Source: Artemisia argyi
Lineage: Eukaryota; Streptophyta; Magnoliopsida; Asterales; Asteraceae
Length of the DNA: 64,000 bases
Assembly (NCBI GenBank): GCA_030686995.1
Contig: CM060709.1
Coordinates: 305,064,357-305,128,356, forward strand
Direction: 5' to 3'
Numbering within the stretch: position 1 is the first letter of the stretch; each line of letters starts with the position of its first letter. Positions 35,408-46,132 of this stretch are shown in pieces. Below the pieces are notes generated by a model. It was not told the origin of the DNA. It saw nothing but the letters and a program-made list of their open reading frames with translations, and ran no database searches. The position numbers and the translations under genes were made by a program.

Positions 35408-35753
35408 TTATCTGTAAAGAATTTTGGAAGTCTTTGTTTTCTTCTTTGCATATGCTTCTGCTTCTTTCAATACCTTCACCCTCTTGTCAATACAGCTTAC
35501 AAGTATTATCTTTGCTAAAAACTTGGCACGCAACGTATCCAATTGAGTTTTTAGACCTGGTCCTTCCTTCTTTAATTCTTCCACAAACACACCACAACCG
35601 ACATGCATTTTCATGTGTCTCATCAGAAATACTCAGCAGTCAACAACATAGTATAGTTTCTTCCAATTAAATTTCACTTGATTACAATCGGTCATTATAA
35701 AATCAGCTATTTTTGTGTGGTTATTTCTTTCCAGGTAGTCAATGAAAGATTAC
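35408..35753 (-). pseudogene. Ulp1-like C48 cysteine protease remnant
   Basis: Reading on the minus strand, the frame is open from 35753 to 35408 except for one TGA at 35633-35635. The first part has FNWKKLYYVVDC (about 35641-35676), then the stop, then VFLMRHM. The pattern DC-x-VF followed by RHM is the catalytic Cys region of Ulp1-type proteases, in which the stop occupies the usual Gly position. The downstream part (LDTLRAKFLAKIIL) matches the C-terminal helix of these proteins. Such proteases ride in plant Mutator-like and CACTA transposons. Catalytic His and Asp would lie upstream and are not recognisable. Confidence 0.6.
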
Positions 35754-37070
35754 ATTTGTAAAGCAAATTTTTTTTAAAATCACTAATGTACTAGCTTAAC
35801 ACTATGTTGCAGTAGAAATAACGTTCTTACATTTCCTAGTACATCACTGTTATTTTATATTCTACTGCATTAGAGTTTTATTCTACTGCATTATAGTTAT
35901 ATTCTACTGTAATGCAGTAGAAATAACACTAATGTAGTAGAACATAAGACTGTACATTACTTTAAGAAAACAATTGTACTAACAAATAACTTTAATTTAG
36001 TAGAATATAAGATAATAGTAATGCAGTAGCATATACCAATAATGTAGTAAAAAATGTAATGTATTACAGTTTCTTTACACATTACAGTCTTATATTCTAC
36101 TGCATTATTGTTTATTTCTACTGCATTATAGTTATATTCAATTGCATCTCAGTTATATGTAGAATATAAGACTGCAATGCACTAGAATATAACTGTAATG
36201 CAGTAGAATATAAGACTGTAATGCAGTAGAATAAAAAATAACAGTGATGTACTAGGAAATAATACTTGAATTGTGTTTCAGTTAAATGGTTGATTTCCAT
36301 ATAGACCATCTTGAAGATAAATTGTGGGAGTTTGTAGTTGAAGTATAAGGCTTGTTTCTTCCTCCTCTATTAGCACATCAGCATAGAAACCAATTAGAAA
36401 TCAACAAAAATTTTAAAATGAAATAATTTTTTATTTTTATACCTATCTTCATCTTTTGATGTTCTTCAGTGAATTTCTGCTTCTTCAAAATCTTTTTTCT
36501 TTTTTGGTTCTTTAATCAATTTCAAACTCAATTGATAACTTACAAAATCCACCCAACTCAATTTCTTCTTTTTGTATTTTTCCCGAAAGACTTGAACTTC
36601 ATCCTTTGAATGCTAGAACGGTTTTTTCCACTTCTACCTTTTCACATATCATTGAATTAACGTATATGAACTGATCAATACTAAAAATATAATCATGATT
36701 GTCATCTATAATTCTAAGTGCATCACAGTTTTATTTCAAGTACACCATTTTATTTAATTAACTAATAATACATATTTTAAAGTGCAATGCATTAGTAGAA
36801 AATAAATTCTGATGTGGTATAACATTAACTAATAATACATATATTAAATTGTATTGTAGTATAAATACAATTGTGATGCAGTAGAAAATTAACTAATAAT
36901 ACATATCTTAAATTGTGATGCAATAGAAAATAAATTATAATGCAGTACAAAAGAAATAAAAGTTACTGCCATAAGAAGGAGTGGTCCAGAAAGAAAGTGA
37001 ATAAAATGTATATTTAACTGCATCTCATTTCATATTAAAAAACAACCAAGTTTACTGTAAGTCATGCATA

Positions 37071-38410
37071 TACATCCTACTGCATTACAGTTCAATTGCT
37101 AGTATCACAAAGACAATCAGGCACACACAATCATTTTCGCATAAACGCCAAACCACATTTAACCTAAATCATGCCTATGAACAATAACTTACATCCTACT
37201 GCATTACAGTTCATTTTATAGTACATCACAAAGACAATCAGGCACATATAATCATTCTCGCATAGACGACAAACCACATTTAGCCTAAGTCCTGCCTATG
37301 AACATCAACATACATCCTACTACATTATAGCTCATTTTCTAGTACATCACAAACAAAATCAGGCACACACATTCATTTTCGCACAAACAACAAACCACAT
37401 TTAGCCTAAATCATGCCTATGAACATCAACATACATCCTACTGCATTACAGTTCATTTTCTAGTACATCACAAACAGAACCAGGCACACATATTCATTTT
37501 CATAAAAATGGAAAACCCCGTTTAGCCTAAATCATGCTTATGAACAACAACTTACATCCTACTGCATTACAGTTCATTTTCTAGTACATCACAAACACAA
37601 TCAGGCACATACAATCACTTTTAGACAAACGAAAAACCCTGTTTAGCCTAAATCATGCCTATGAACATCAACATACATCCTATTGCATTACAGTTCATTT
37701 ACTAGTATATCACAAACTGAATTAGGTACACACATTCATTTTCACACAAATGGCAAACCCCATTTAGCCTAAATCATGCCTATGAACAACAACTTACATC
37801 CTACTGCATTACAGTTCATTTTCTAGTAAATCACAAACACAGTCAGGCACCCACAATCATTTTTAGACAAACGGCAAATCCCATTTAGCCTATAAGCATC
37901 AACATACATCCTACTTCATTACACTTCATTTTCTAGTACATCACAAACAGAATCAGGCACACACATTCATTTTCACACAAACAACAAAACACATATAGCC
38001 TAAATCATGCCTATAAACATCAACATACATCCTACTGTATTAGAGTTCATTTTCTAACATATCACAAACAAGATCAGACACACACATTCATTTTTGCGCA
38101 AACGACAAACCACATTTAGCTTAAATCATGCCTATGAGCATCAACATACATCCTACTACATTATAGTTCATTTCTAGTACATCACAAACAAAATTAGGCA
38201 CACACATTCATTTTCACTCAAACGGCAAACCACATTTAGCCTAAATCATGCCTATAAACAACAACTTACATCCTACTTCATCACAGTTCATTTTCTAGTA
38301 CATCACAACCATAATCGGGCACACACAATCATTTTTGAACAAACAGCAAACCCCATTTAGCCTAAATCATGCATATGAACATAAACATACATCCTATTGC
38401 ATCTCAGTTC
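37071..38410. repeat. Tandem array, about 12 copies of a ~121-bp unit
   Basis: The phrase TACATCCTACTGCATTACAG and variants recurs at 37071, 37190, 37311, 37432, 37553, 37674, about 37795, 37903, 38024, 38146, 38267 and 38388. Spacing is mostly 121 bp (one of about 108). Each unit also has CTAGTACATCACAAACA and TAGCCTAAATCATGCCTATG. Copies differ by scattered substitutions. Confidence 0.9.
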
Positions 38411-39192
38411 AAAATCTAGTGCATCGCACAAATAACCAAACATACAAACACAAATAACCTACTGCGTCATAGTTAATATAAAATCTACTACACCATAAAA
38501 TGAAATACAACCGCATGAGCATTCAAAACAACTGCATGACAATGTAAATATAGCGCATCACAGTTATAAGGTCTGGTTGAGACATTTTATCAAACACATT
38601 TTATGCAACTTTCTTAAACACGTTTTGTATCTATTTTTTTCTACATTTTGTTCCAGATTTAGAAGAAAACATGATGTAAATTTGAATTAAACTCTCAATA
38701 TAACATACTTAGATCAATAAAAACACATAAACCGATGCAGTAAGCAATTATTATTCAAAGCTATACTAACGATGCGATGTAAGATCTAGTAGATTTGTCC
38801 TTAATATCGTTGATGCAATAAATTTTTTGAGGTGGATTCAGAATCTAACAAATCGATGCAATTTATTGTTCGTTGATGATGAATAAATCAGTAGGTTGTT
38901 CTTTAATGATAAATAAATCCGTATGTAGTTCGATTAGAGAGAATTCTAATAAGATGTGTGTGAAATTTTGGAAAGAGAAAGTGTGAATTTTGGAGAGAGA
39001 AAGTGATATCATAAAATGGCAGAGATAGAATGAATGGTTTAGATGTATGTGTATTCTTGTTATGAAATTGCCCCTGAAGTTTGCCATATTTACCATCATG
39101 CCACCGTCTACTTTTGATCTCATCATATCTGATCCAATGGCTAGGATGCCTTCTTACACTTTTTAATATAACACCCTTTTTATAATAACCCC

Positions 39193-39196
<4 letters not shown>

Positions 39197-39290
<94 letters not shown>

Positions 39291-39296
39291 TATATA
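39197..39296. repeat. (TA)n microsatellite with short (CA)n
   Basis: About 85 bp of TA repeats followed by ACACACACA and TATATA, between the two DNA-transposon-like insertions. Confidence 0.95.
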
Positions 39297-39539
39297 GGAT
39301 CACGTTCAATGCAGAACCGTTATTTTGTACAGAACTTTACAGAACCACTTTGGACCAATGAGAATTTAGTATTATTCAATATATTTATTTAATTGAAAAG
39401 GGCATAATAGTAAAATATATTTTCACTTTTCTTTTTGATTTTTTTAAATAAAAAAACGTTTTTTAACCTTTTAAATTTTTGAATTTTTTTTTTCATTTTT
39501 TATTTTTTTTTCTGCATGCATGTTTTCAGGAAAAAATAG

Positions 39540-39623
<84 letters not shown>

Positions 39624-41187
39624 TACAATTGTTTACACATCTAACTTATTTTGTTAAAATGATGATTGCACATATGTTTTATGCTATACATTCTTTAATA
39701 TTTCAAATTTATAATAAACCAAAACATAAATAGTATACACAAACTTTAATAAAAATGAAATACAATTCCAATACAAATGTATCTTGTTAAATATAGATGT
39801 GCATGTTGTAAAAAACATGTGTGCACTCTTCAAAGAACATACGTGCACGCTTCACTTTCTCATCAAATTCTTTAGAACATACGAGTACCATTCAAGAACA
39901 TACGTGCACAATGCGCTTTCTCGTCAAAATCATTAGAACATATGTGTCCATCTTCCAAAAACATATGTGCACGCTGCAATTTTTTGTGAGCACATGATCT
40001 TGCTTTAGCTACACATTGAAGAGAACATATTGACACATTTAAAAAGTAATAATGTTCTCAAAACAATACCTTTTAATCCACTACTCGCTATCTAATTTAT
40101 ACAACATACACATATGCACAAACAAAACATGTGTGCACGTGCCCATTTTCTACCATCTGCTAGCGAAATAATATAATGATGGTTCTCAAACTCAACATAT
40201 AATAACAGCAATTATAGATTAGATAACACAATAATGTAACCGCTAGCTTTTAAACAACTAATCTACACAAGCTAAATAATATAATGTTGGTTCTGAAACA
40301 CACATGTTAACCAAATACAATTCATATACTCCGTAGTTTAATATGAAAGACATACAAGAATATGACTCTATCGTTAATATCTTGTATATGTAGAACACTT
40401 CTTGTTAGATGCCTATAAATTAAATATAAAACCTCATGCCAAGATCCTTGGAAGCCTCAATAAGCACCAATGATTCAGAACCCATTTTTATATGTTTATG
40501 TTCATATAACAACACAATTAGGATCAGATTAATTAATTGTAAAATATTAGAAAGTACTTCATTATTTACGCACCTTTATCAATCAAGAAACCATACTTTA
40601 GTATCGCACAACAGAGTAACCTACTTTCAAATGGTAACACACTGAATGACGATCGAAAACCAGATCTGATTTCAAAGGCAGTGGGATAAGGAGAGATTAT
40701 ATGGGTGGGTTTGTTTTTCCCTTGTCAATCCAAAACACGTTTTGTCCTAGTCACCACCGCTGTCTTCATCCTCTTCTCTAGCAGCAACTGCCTTGATTCT
40801 CCCCCATTACACAACCTTCAACACACACCATTATCCATGCGTTAGATCTGTAAGTAAAAGGGAGAAAACTTTTGGTTAAAGATTACAGGTGGTTGATAGG
40901 ATGTTAAAAGGGTGGCGTTTTTGGATCTGTAAATAAACGGCAGTTGTTGTAAATTAAAAGAAAAGTGGGAATTAAATCCCTATAAACAAGAGATTATTAA
41001 AAAAAGGAATAAATGTAAGTTTTCGATAATAGCCTTTTGGCCTTACAAACAGTATCCTAAACTTTCAGATAATTACATTTATGGCACAACTCATTATAGC
41101 CTTTGATCAAATTCATCTAATGGTCCAGATTCATTTTAATGGTTCTGTAAAGTTCTGTACAAAAAAGTGGTTCTGCATTGAATGCTA

Positions 41188-41196
<9 letters not shown>
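39297..41196. mobile_element. TIR element of about 1.9 kb in a (TA)n site, non-autonomous
   Basis: Terminal inverted repeats: TTCAATGCAGAACC, then a GTACAGAACTTTACAGAACC block (39305-39346) on the left, with the reverse complement at 41141-41182 on the right. Similarity extends loosely to about 75 bp. The interior is AT-rich and contains repeated ACATACGTGCAC/ACATATGTGCAC phrases (39838-39975) and an internal (TA)n (39544-39619). No transposase ORF. Both flanks are (TA)n. Superfamily not determined; Mutator-like or a Micron-like microsatellite-targeting element are possibilities. Confidence 0.75.
39544..39619. repeat. (TA)n microsatellite inside the TIR element
   Basis: About 76 bp of pure TA repeats. 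Confidence 0.95.
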
Positions 41197-41242
<46 letters not shown>

Positions 41243-41246
41243 TATA
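41197..41246. repeat. (TA)n microsatellite
   Basis: About 50 bp of TA repeats separating the TIR element from the minus-strand copia LTR. Confidence 0.92.
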
Positions 41247-42559
41247 TGTGGAAAACTAGAAGGGGGTTGAATAGTTTTATGTCTTTTTAATTCGTTATAA
41301 AAGATAGTTTTAGTGTTTTCTTAGTTTTTAAAATTTAGATTCGAAAATATATGATCTCAAGTCTTGCACAATATAAACAACTATCAATAAGTAAGATATA
41401 GCAATGATAAGTAAAGAAATAAATAAGAGATGGAAAGATCGAACTGCGAGACAAGAGATTTATAGTGGTTCGGCTACAAGGACACCTTCCTTGCCCTACT
41501 TCACTCCCCGAGCACCTAACTCGAGAGTTTTCTTCACTATATCAACAAGCTCCCTTATGGGGGAGAAAACCTTACACACCAATTTACACACCACAACTTC
41601 TTCACAACTAAATCACAACATCTACACAACTTCTTTACACCAATCTACTTCACAACTAACTACTCCACGCCTATCTTCTTCACACCAATTTTCTTCACAA
41701 CTAACAACTTCACACCTAGCTTCTTCACTACAATCTAATTCCTAACTTTTCAGCTTCACACCAAACAACTAACTAATCACACAATCAATATACCTAGCAC
41801 AACTATCTATAATCAAATATTCACAACAATCTTCACAAAGAATTATGTAAATAATCTTGATGATGCACCAACAACTTGGATGTGGAGGTCACAACAAGTT
41901 GTAATACTTCTTGTCTTGGGGGATAGAAGTATTCTTCTCTTGCACTTGAGAGGATGATGTTTGAATCACTTTGAAACAAAGAATTATGTATTTATGATCA
42001 AAGGATTAAGAGAATAGAAATGTGGATCTAGAATAGAAAGTTTAGGAGTGCAAAAGGTGAGAAAATTTTGTGGGATGAACCAGTATTTATAGCAAGAAAA
42101 TTTACTATTCTGGAGCGTGGCCGGTCCCCTTAATGATTAAGGGGCCGCCTAAGGAATTAAGGGGGCCGCCCCATCAGAACATTGGATTTTCTTATCTTCT
42201 AGTGGGGAAAATTTTTCTGGATAAAATTTGCCATTTTTGGTTGGAAATTTGAAATCATATATTTATAATGAATTAAACATATTCTTTTAATTCCAAAAGT
42301 AATTTTGTAAAAGATATAGAATGTTTAATACATTTTATAAAAATTTTAGTGATTAGAAAAATTTCCTTTGATCATGAAATGCAATAAACACTTTGTTTAT
42401 TCATACCTTAAGTGATATGGATGCAAAGATAAATATTAAGCATTAAAAACTTGTTTACTTCATAAGTTTTAGATTAATGAGTTTATGCTTTGTAATTATC
42501 AAAATATAGAGATATTGTTAATATGCTAACAATGTTTTTAGACATTATTTATGTCAACA
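41247..42559 (-). repeat. 3' LTR of minus-strand copia element
   Basis: 1313 bp; on the + strand TGTGGAAAAC...TGTCAACA. It adjoins a polypurine tract on the internal side. Contains the palindromic CCCCTTAATGATTAAGGGG (about 42128-42147) and a related GGGGGCCGCC stretch. The start phrase CTAGAAGGGGGTTGAATAG is a type commonly seen in plant copia LTRs. Confidence 0.82.
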
Positions 42560-42751
42560 ATCTCCCCCTTTTTGATGATTACAAAACCTTAAACTCATTA
42601 GGTCTAAAAAATGATTTTTAGACAAGTATTATTAGAGTTTAATATTTTCTTCTCCCCCTTTTTGTAAAATCAAAAAGGTTTGGACGTTTAAACTTCATAA
42701 AATAAGTTAAACGGGTAGAGAGCTCCCCCTTGATGTATGCTCCCCCTTATT
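42560..42751 (-). promoter_or_regulatory. Polypurine tracts of minus-strand copia element
   Basis: On the + strand CTCCCCCTTTTTGATGATT lies directly next to the LTR (42562-42580), which is a polypurine tract on the coding strand. Further CTCCCCCTT copies occur near 42652, 42722 and 42740. Confidence 0.7.
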
Positions 42752-42812
42752 TGAGGGCACCAACGAAACGAGCTATGGAAATCTTGGCTACAAAAATATG
42801 TGAGGAGAACAA

Positions 42813-42932
<120 letters not shown>

Positions 42933-43138
42933 AAGCAATAATTATGCAAATAAAAATAGATTCATTCAAGCATCATAGAAATGATTAGCATTACAACATT
43001 CAATATGCTTAAGGCATATTGATTACAATAAAACAAAAGAAAAGACATAGTCCTATATTGCCTAAGAGAGCACTTGGACTTGCTTGCAACCCATGGTTGA
43101 TTGTTTTATTTGCTTGAAGGAGAACATAAGCATAAAGC

Positions 43139-43892
43139 TTAGTTGTTAGATGGAGAGGGATATGGAGTAGGGTATGGAGCGGAAGAGGTGGATCTTACGA
43201 TGTTGTGTCGTGTTAAGGGTGGTATGGGATGAGGACGAGTGAGGAGATATTCAATCCAAGAAATATCTTCACTCAAGTATAGGATTTGTTTTTGAAGGAA
43301 GATGCAACAAGGGCAATAGTGAGTGTGGTTTGTAACTTGATCCAAGTTGAGAGAGTGGTGTAGGCAATTGTTGTAGGGTGATGGTGGAAGTTGCCCTTTG
43401 TTGCGTTGTGCAAGATGCATGGCATTGAGATCACTAAGATCATGGATTTGGGATATTTCATCACGGAACCTTTGCTTTTCCGTGGCAATGCGGAGAGAGT
43501 CATTGTGTTGATATGGATGAATTGGGATTGTGTAGTTGGAATTGTAGTTGGATGGTTGATCAAACTTGTATGGATCATTAAAAATGGTTGGTGGATGAGA
43601 TGAGTGGTTTGGCATGAAGGAAGATGTTTGGCCAATGTTGTATGGTTTGTAAAAGAGGATCAAATGAATGTCCTTGTGAATTAGGTGTAAAGTTTGGGAA
43701 GTAAGTGGTTGGAGGTGTTGAGTGATTTCCAACTTCATTGGTTATGATGGATTTGTTACGAGGGCTTTTTCTTCGCCAAACGGGTTTTTTCGTCATTCTT
43801 GCAAGCCTTGAGGCTTTTGGTTTTAGTTTGTTTGGAGAAGTCATGAAGGGATCAATGAAGAGTTTTGAGGATTGGGGGTATTTATAGTGCAA
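43139..43892 (-). pseudogene. Extra ORF downstream of pol, minus-strand copia element
   Basis: Two overlapping minus-strand frames (43892-43578 and 43738-43139) that together look like one protein broken by a frameshift around 43600-43700. The first part is basic (LARMTKKPVWRRKSPRNK); the second is Pro/His/Asn/Tyr-rich, with a helical ATEKQRFRDEISQIHDLSDL stretch and CPCC. I do not recognise the family. Position between RNase H and the polypurine tract fits an additional ORF (env-like position). Codon-level conservation is untested, so it could be a chance ORF. Confidence 0.45.
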
Positions 43893-44836
43893 GATTTGTG
43901 TGTTTATGGATGGATAAAGTTTGTTTGGGAGATTAGGACAAAATGTGTTGGTGAAAAATGGGAAATGTAGGTTGAAATGGGCTAAAAAGCAGAAAAGATT
44001 CTGTAAACCCGACCATCAGATGGCCGGTCCCCTTAATTAGGGGGCGGTCCCCTTAATGATTAAGGGGGCCGCCTTACAAAATTAAGGGGGCCGCCCATCT
44101 GGTGATTTCCAGATTGCCAGAATTAGGTTTTTGGCAGAAAATTTGCAGAAAGGTTGTTTGTTTGGATTAGAATTCAAGCAAGTTCAATTCCTTTAGGCAA
44201 TATAGTATCTAATCTAATCAAGATATACCATGCATGCAAAAACACATAAGCAAAAGAGCAAATAAGCAACACATAATAAGCAAAAGGAGACAAGTAAGGG
44301 CAAGAGCACTTAAACTTCCTAAGGCACCTATCTTAGATCAAAGGCAAAGTTAACTAGTGAGTGGAAAACTAGTGATGGAGCAAGATGACAACATTATTAG
44401 TGAATTTGTCCTAGTGTGTGTCTATATGCAACAAATGTGGAGTTGTGATTGTTTTGACTCCTAAATTCAAAGAGAGATAACGATCCTAAGAAACAATCCA
44501 AAAGATCTCCTTGATTCAATTTTTGCTTGATTCATGAATGTCAATAATATATATTAGATTATATATTTTGACAATTTATGTGAGAGTTTATGCATGATTT
44601 AGGAAAAAGTTTTCAGCGTTTTTCAACAATGCAAGGAAAATGATTTTCATGTAATTCCTAGATGTGAGAATAGTTTTCAAGAAATTTTAATTGGGTTATA
44701 CAAGAGAGTATATACAATGAAAGTGAGGTTTCCCAATCATTAATTTTGTGCAAAATGGATTCCTAGACTCAGAAGTGAAGAAGTGGATGAAAAGTAAATT
44801 TTATGCAAGTATAACTTTATGTTAGTTCAATATAAT
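43893..44836 (-). other. Non-coding stretch between pol and extra ORF
   Basis: AT-rich, without supported ORFs on either strand. Its notable content is a palindrome-rich block at about 44025-44100 with CCCCTTAATGATTAAGGGG and repeats of TTAAGGGGGCCGCC, related to the block in the LTR. Confidence 0.65.
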
Positions 44837-45566
44837 TTAGTCAACTTGTTCCATCATTCCTAATCCTAAACGCAAGTGGTTGAATAATTCACGCTTAAGG
44901 GGTTTTGTGAATATATCCGCAATGTTATCTTCCGATGAAACTTTTTCTATAGATATGTTTCCTTTTTGTACATTATCCCTAAGAAAGTGGTGGCGTATTT
45001 CTATATGTTTAGTCCTAGAGTGTTGCACCGGATTTTTACTTAAATCTATCACACCTTTGTTATCGCACATAATCGGAACATTTTCTAACCTAATGCCATA
45101 GTCTACGAGAGATTGTTTCATCCATAGTGCTTGTTGACATGCCTTTCCAGCGCTTACGTATTCGGCTTCGGTGGTAGAAATAGCAAGAGCGGTTTGCTTC
45201 TTTGAAAACCAAGATGTTAGACAACATCCCATAAACGTGGAAATACCGCTAGTGCTTTTTCTATCTACGTAGTCTCCCGCATGATCCGAATCCGCATAGA
45301 TGATGGTTTCTATGCCAGATCCCTTAGGATACCATAATCCTAAGTGTATAGTGCCTTTAATGTATCGGAAGATACGCTTAACCGTTTCTATTTGAGAGTT
45401 TTTGGGATCCTCTTGAAAACGGGCACAAAGGCAGACGCTAAACATGATATCGGTCTACTTTCCGTTAAGTATAGTAAACTACCTATCATTCCTCTATACT
45501 TGGTGTTATCTACGGACTTACCTTCATCATCCTTTGTGAGCTTTACTTCCGTAGACATGGGAGTTT
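44837..45566 (-). pseudogene. Reverse transcriptase end and RNase H, minus-strand copia element
   Basis: Minus-strand pol fragment. 45566 to about 45454 encodes the end of the RT/connection region (a YRGMIGSLLYLTESRP-type stretch). A one-base loss near 45450-45454 then shifts the frame, and 45445-44837 is open to the natural stop. RNase H hallmarks: YADSDHAGDYVDRKSTSG, SKKQTALAISTTEAEY, and a KHIEIRHHFLRD segment near the end. This type I RNase H would remove the RNA template during reverse transcription. The gene is cut at its upstream side by insertion of the right SIRE element; AGTTT (45562-45566) is the expected left target-site duplication. Confidence 0.9.
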
Positions 45567-46048
45567 TGTTGGGAATTCTGTGAAGTAAGAATTCTGCTGC
45601 TGTTTCTGCTGAAAGGATCCTGCTGAAGAGTTGGTTTCTGCTGAAGCAGTGTATTTGCTGAAGACTAGTTTCAGCTTTATTAGTTTCTGCGGATATAGTA
45701 TTTCCGTATTTTATGTAATGTAGTTTGGATATGCATGAGTTTATTTAGGAAGTGATAATGCATATCTTTTAGAAGTTTTAGAGTATACGTTTCTTAAGAA
45801 ACGGTTTAGTGTTCCTTGAGTATAAAAGTAACACACGGTTTATGTATTGAATAACTTTTAGAAAATTCTTTAAATATAATTAAAAAGATCCATAGAGGAT
45901 CAAGAGTTCTGAGGATCAAGCTTGTGTTTTGTTTCCGCTTTATAAATACAAGTTGCAGAGATTGTCTATTAGTGTGTTATTGATTACAGTGACATTATTA
46001 ACGATTCTAGAGTGCTCAAGAAGATCTATCAAGGTCTATAGCTCAACA
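45567..46048 (+). repeat. 5' LTR of right SIRE element
   Basis: 482 bp, TGTTGGGAATTCT...CTCAACA, followed by the PBS. TATA box TATAAAA at 45821-45827; the 16-bp perfect palindrome CGTTTCTTAAGAAACG at 45788-45803 lies 18 bp upstream of it. Confidence 0.9.
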
Positions 46049-46050
46049 AG

Positions 46051-46063
46051 TGGTATCAGAGCC
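46051..46063 (+). promoter_or_regulatory. Primer-binding site (initiator tRNA-Met) of right SIRE element
   Basis: TGGTATCAGAGCC two bases after the LTR, the standard Ty1/copia PBS complementary to initiator tRNA-Met. Confidence 0.92.
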
Positions 46064-46132
46064 TCGAGAGAGTCTCTGCTATACTAAGTAACACAAATCT
46101 TACACCTTTACAATCCAAACAAATCACCAAAC

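Larger units (their letters stand above)
32690..39196. mobile_element. Decayed Mutator-like DNA transposon (tentative)
   Basis: A 6.5-kb segment with (TA)n on both sides. The outermost bases form a weak inverted repeat: GGGTTAAAATAAAAAG on the left (32695-32710) against the complement of CTTTTTATAATAACCCC on the right (about 39175-39192). It contains a + strand zinc-knuckle transposase end (34399-34614), a - strand Ulp1-like protease remnant (35408-35753), dense GATGCAGTAG-like motifs pointing one way on the left and the other way on the right, and a 121-bp tandem array. Mutator-like elements carrying an Ulp1-type protease are known in plants. Family assignment is inference; the central transposase domain is not recognisable. 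Confidence 0.55.

Noticed and set aside
35377..35670. 97-codon + strand ORF
   Set aside because: Opposite strand of the Ulp1-like remnant, which has recognisable motifs; this ORF has none.
37071..38410. Regularly spaced repeats resembling a CRISPR array
   Set aside because: The whole 121-bp unit repeats, including the would-be spacers, and this is plant DNA; it is a tandem repeat.
40436..40645. 69-codon ORF in the TIR element
   Set aside because: No recognisable domain, AT-rich composition; not supported as a gene.
41404..41745. 113-codon ORF, Ser/Thr/His-rich
   Set aside because: Lies inside the copia LTR on the strand opposite to the element and arises from a low-complexity CTTCACA-type repeat.
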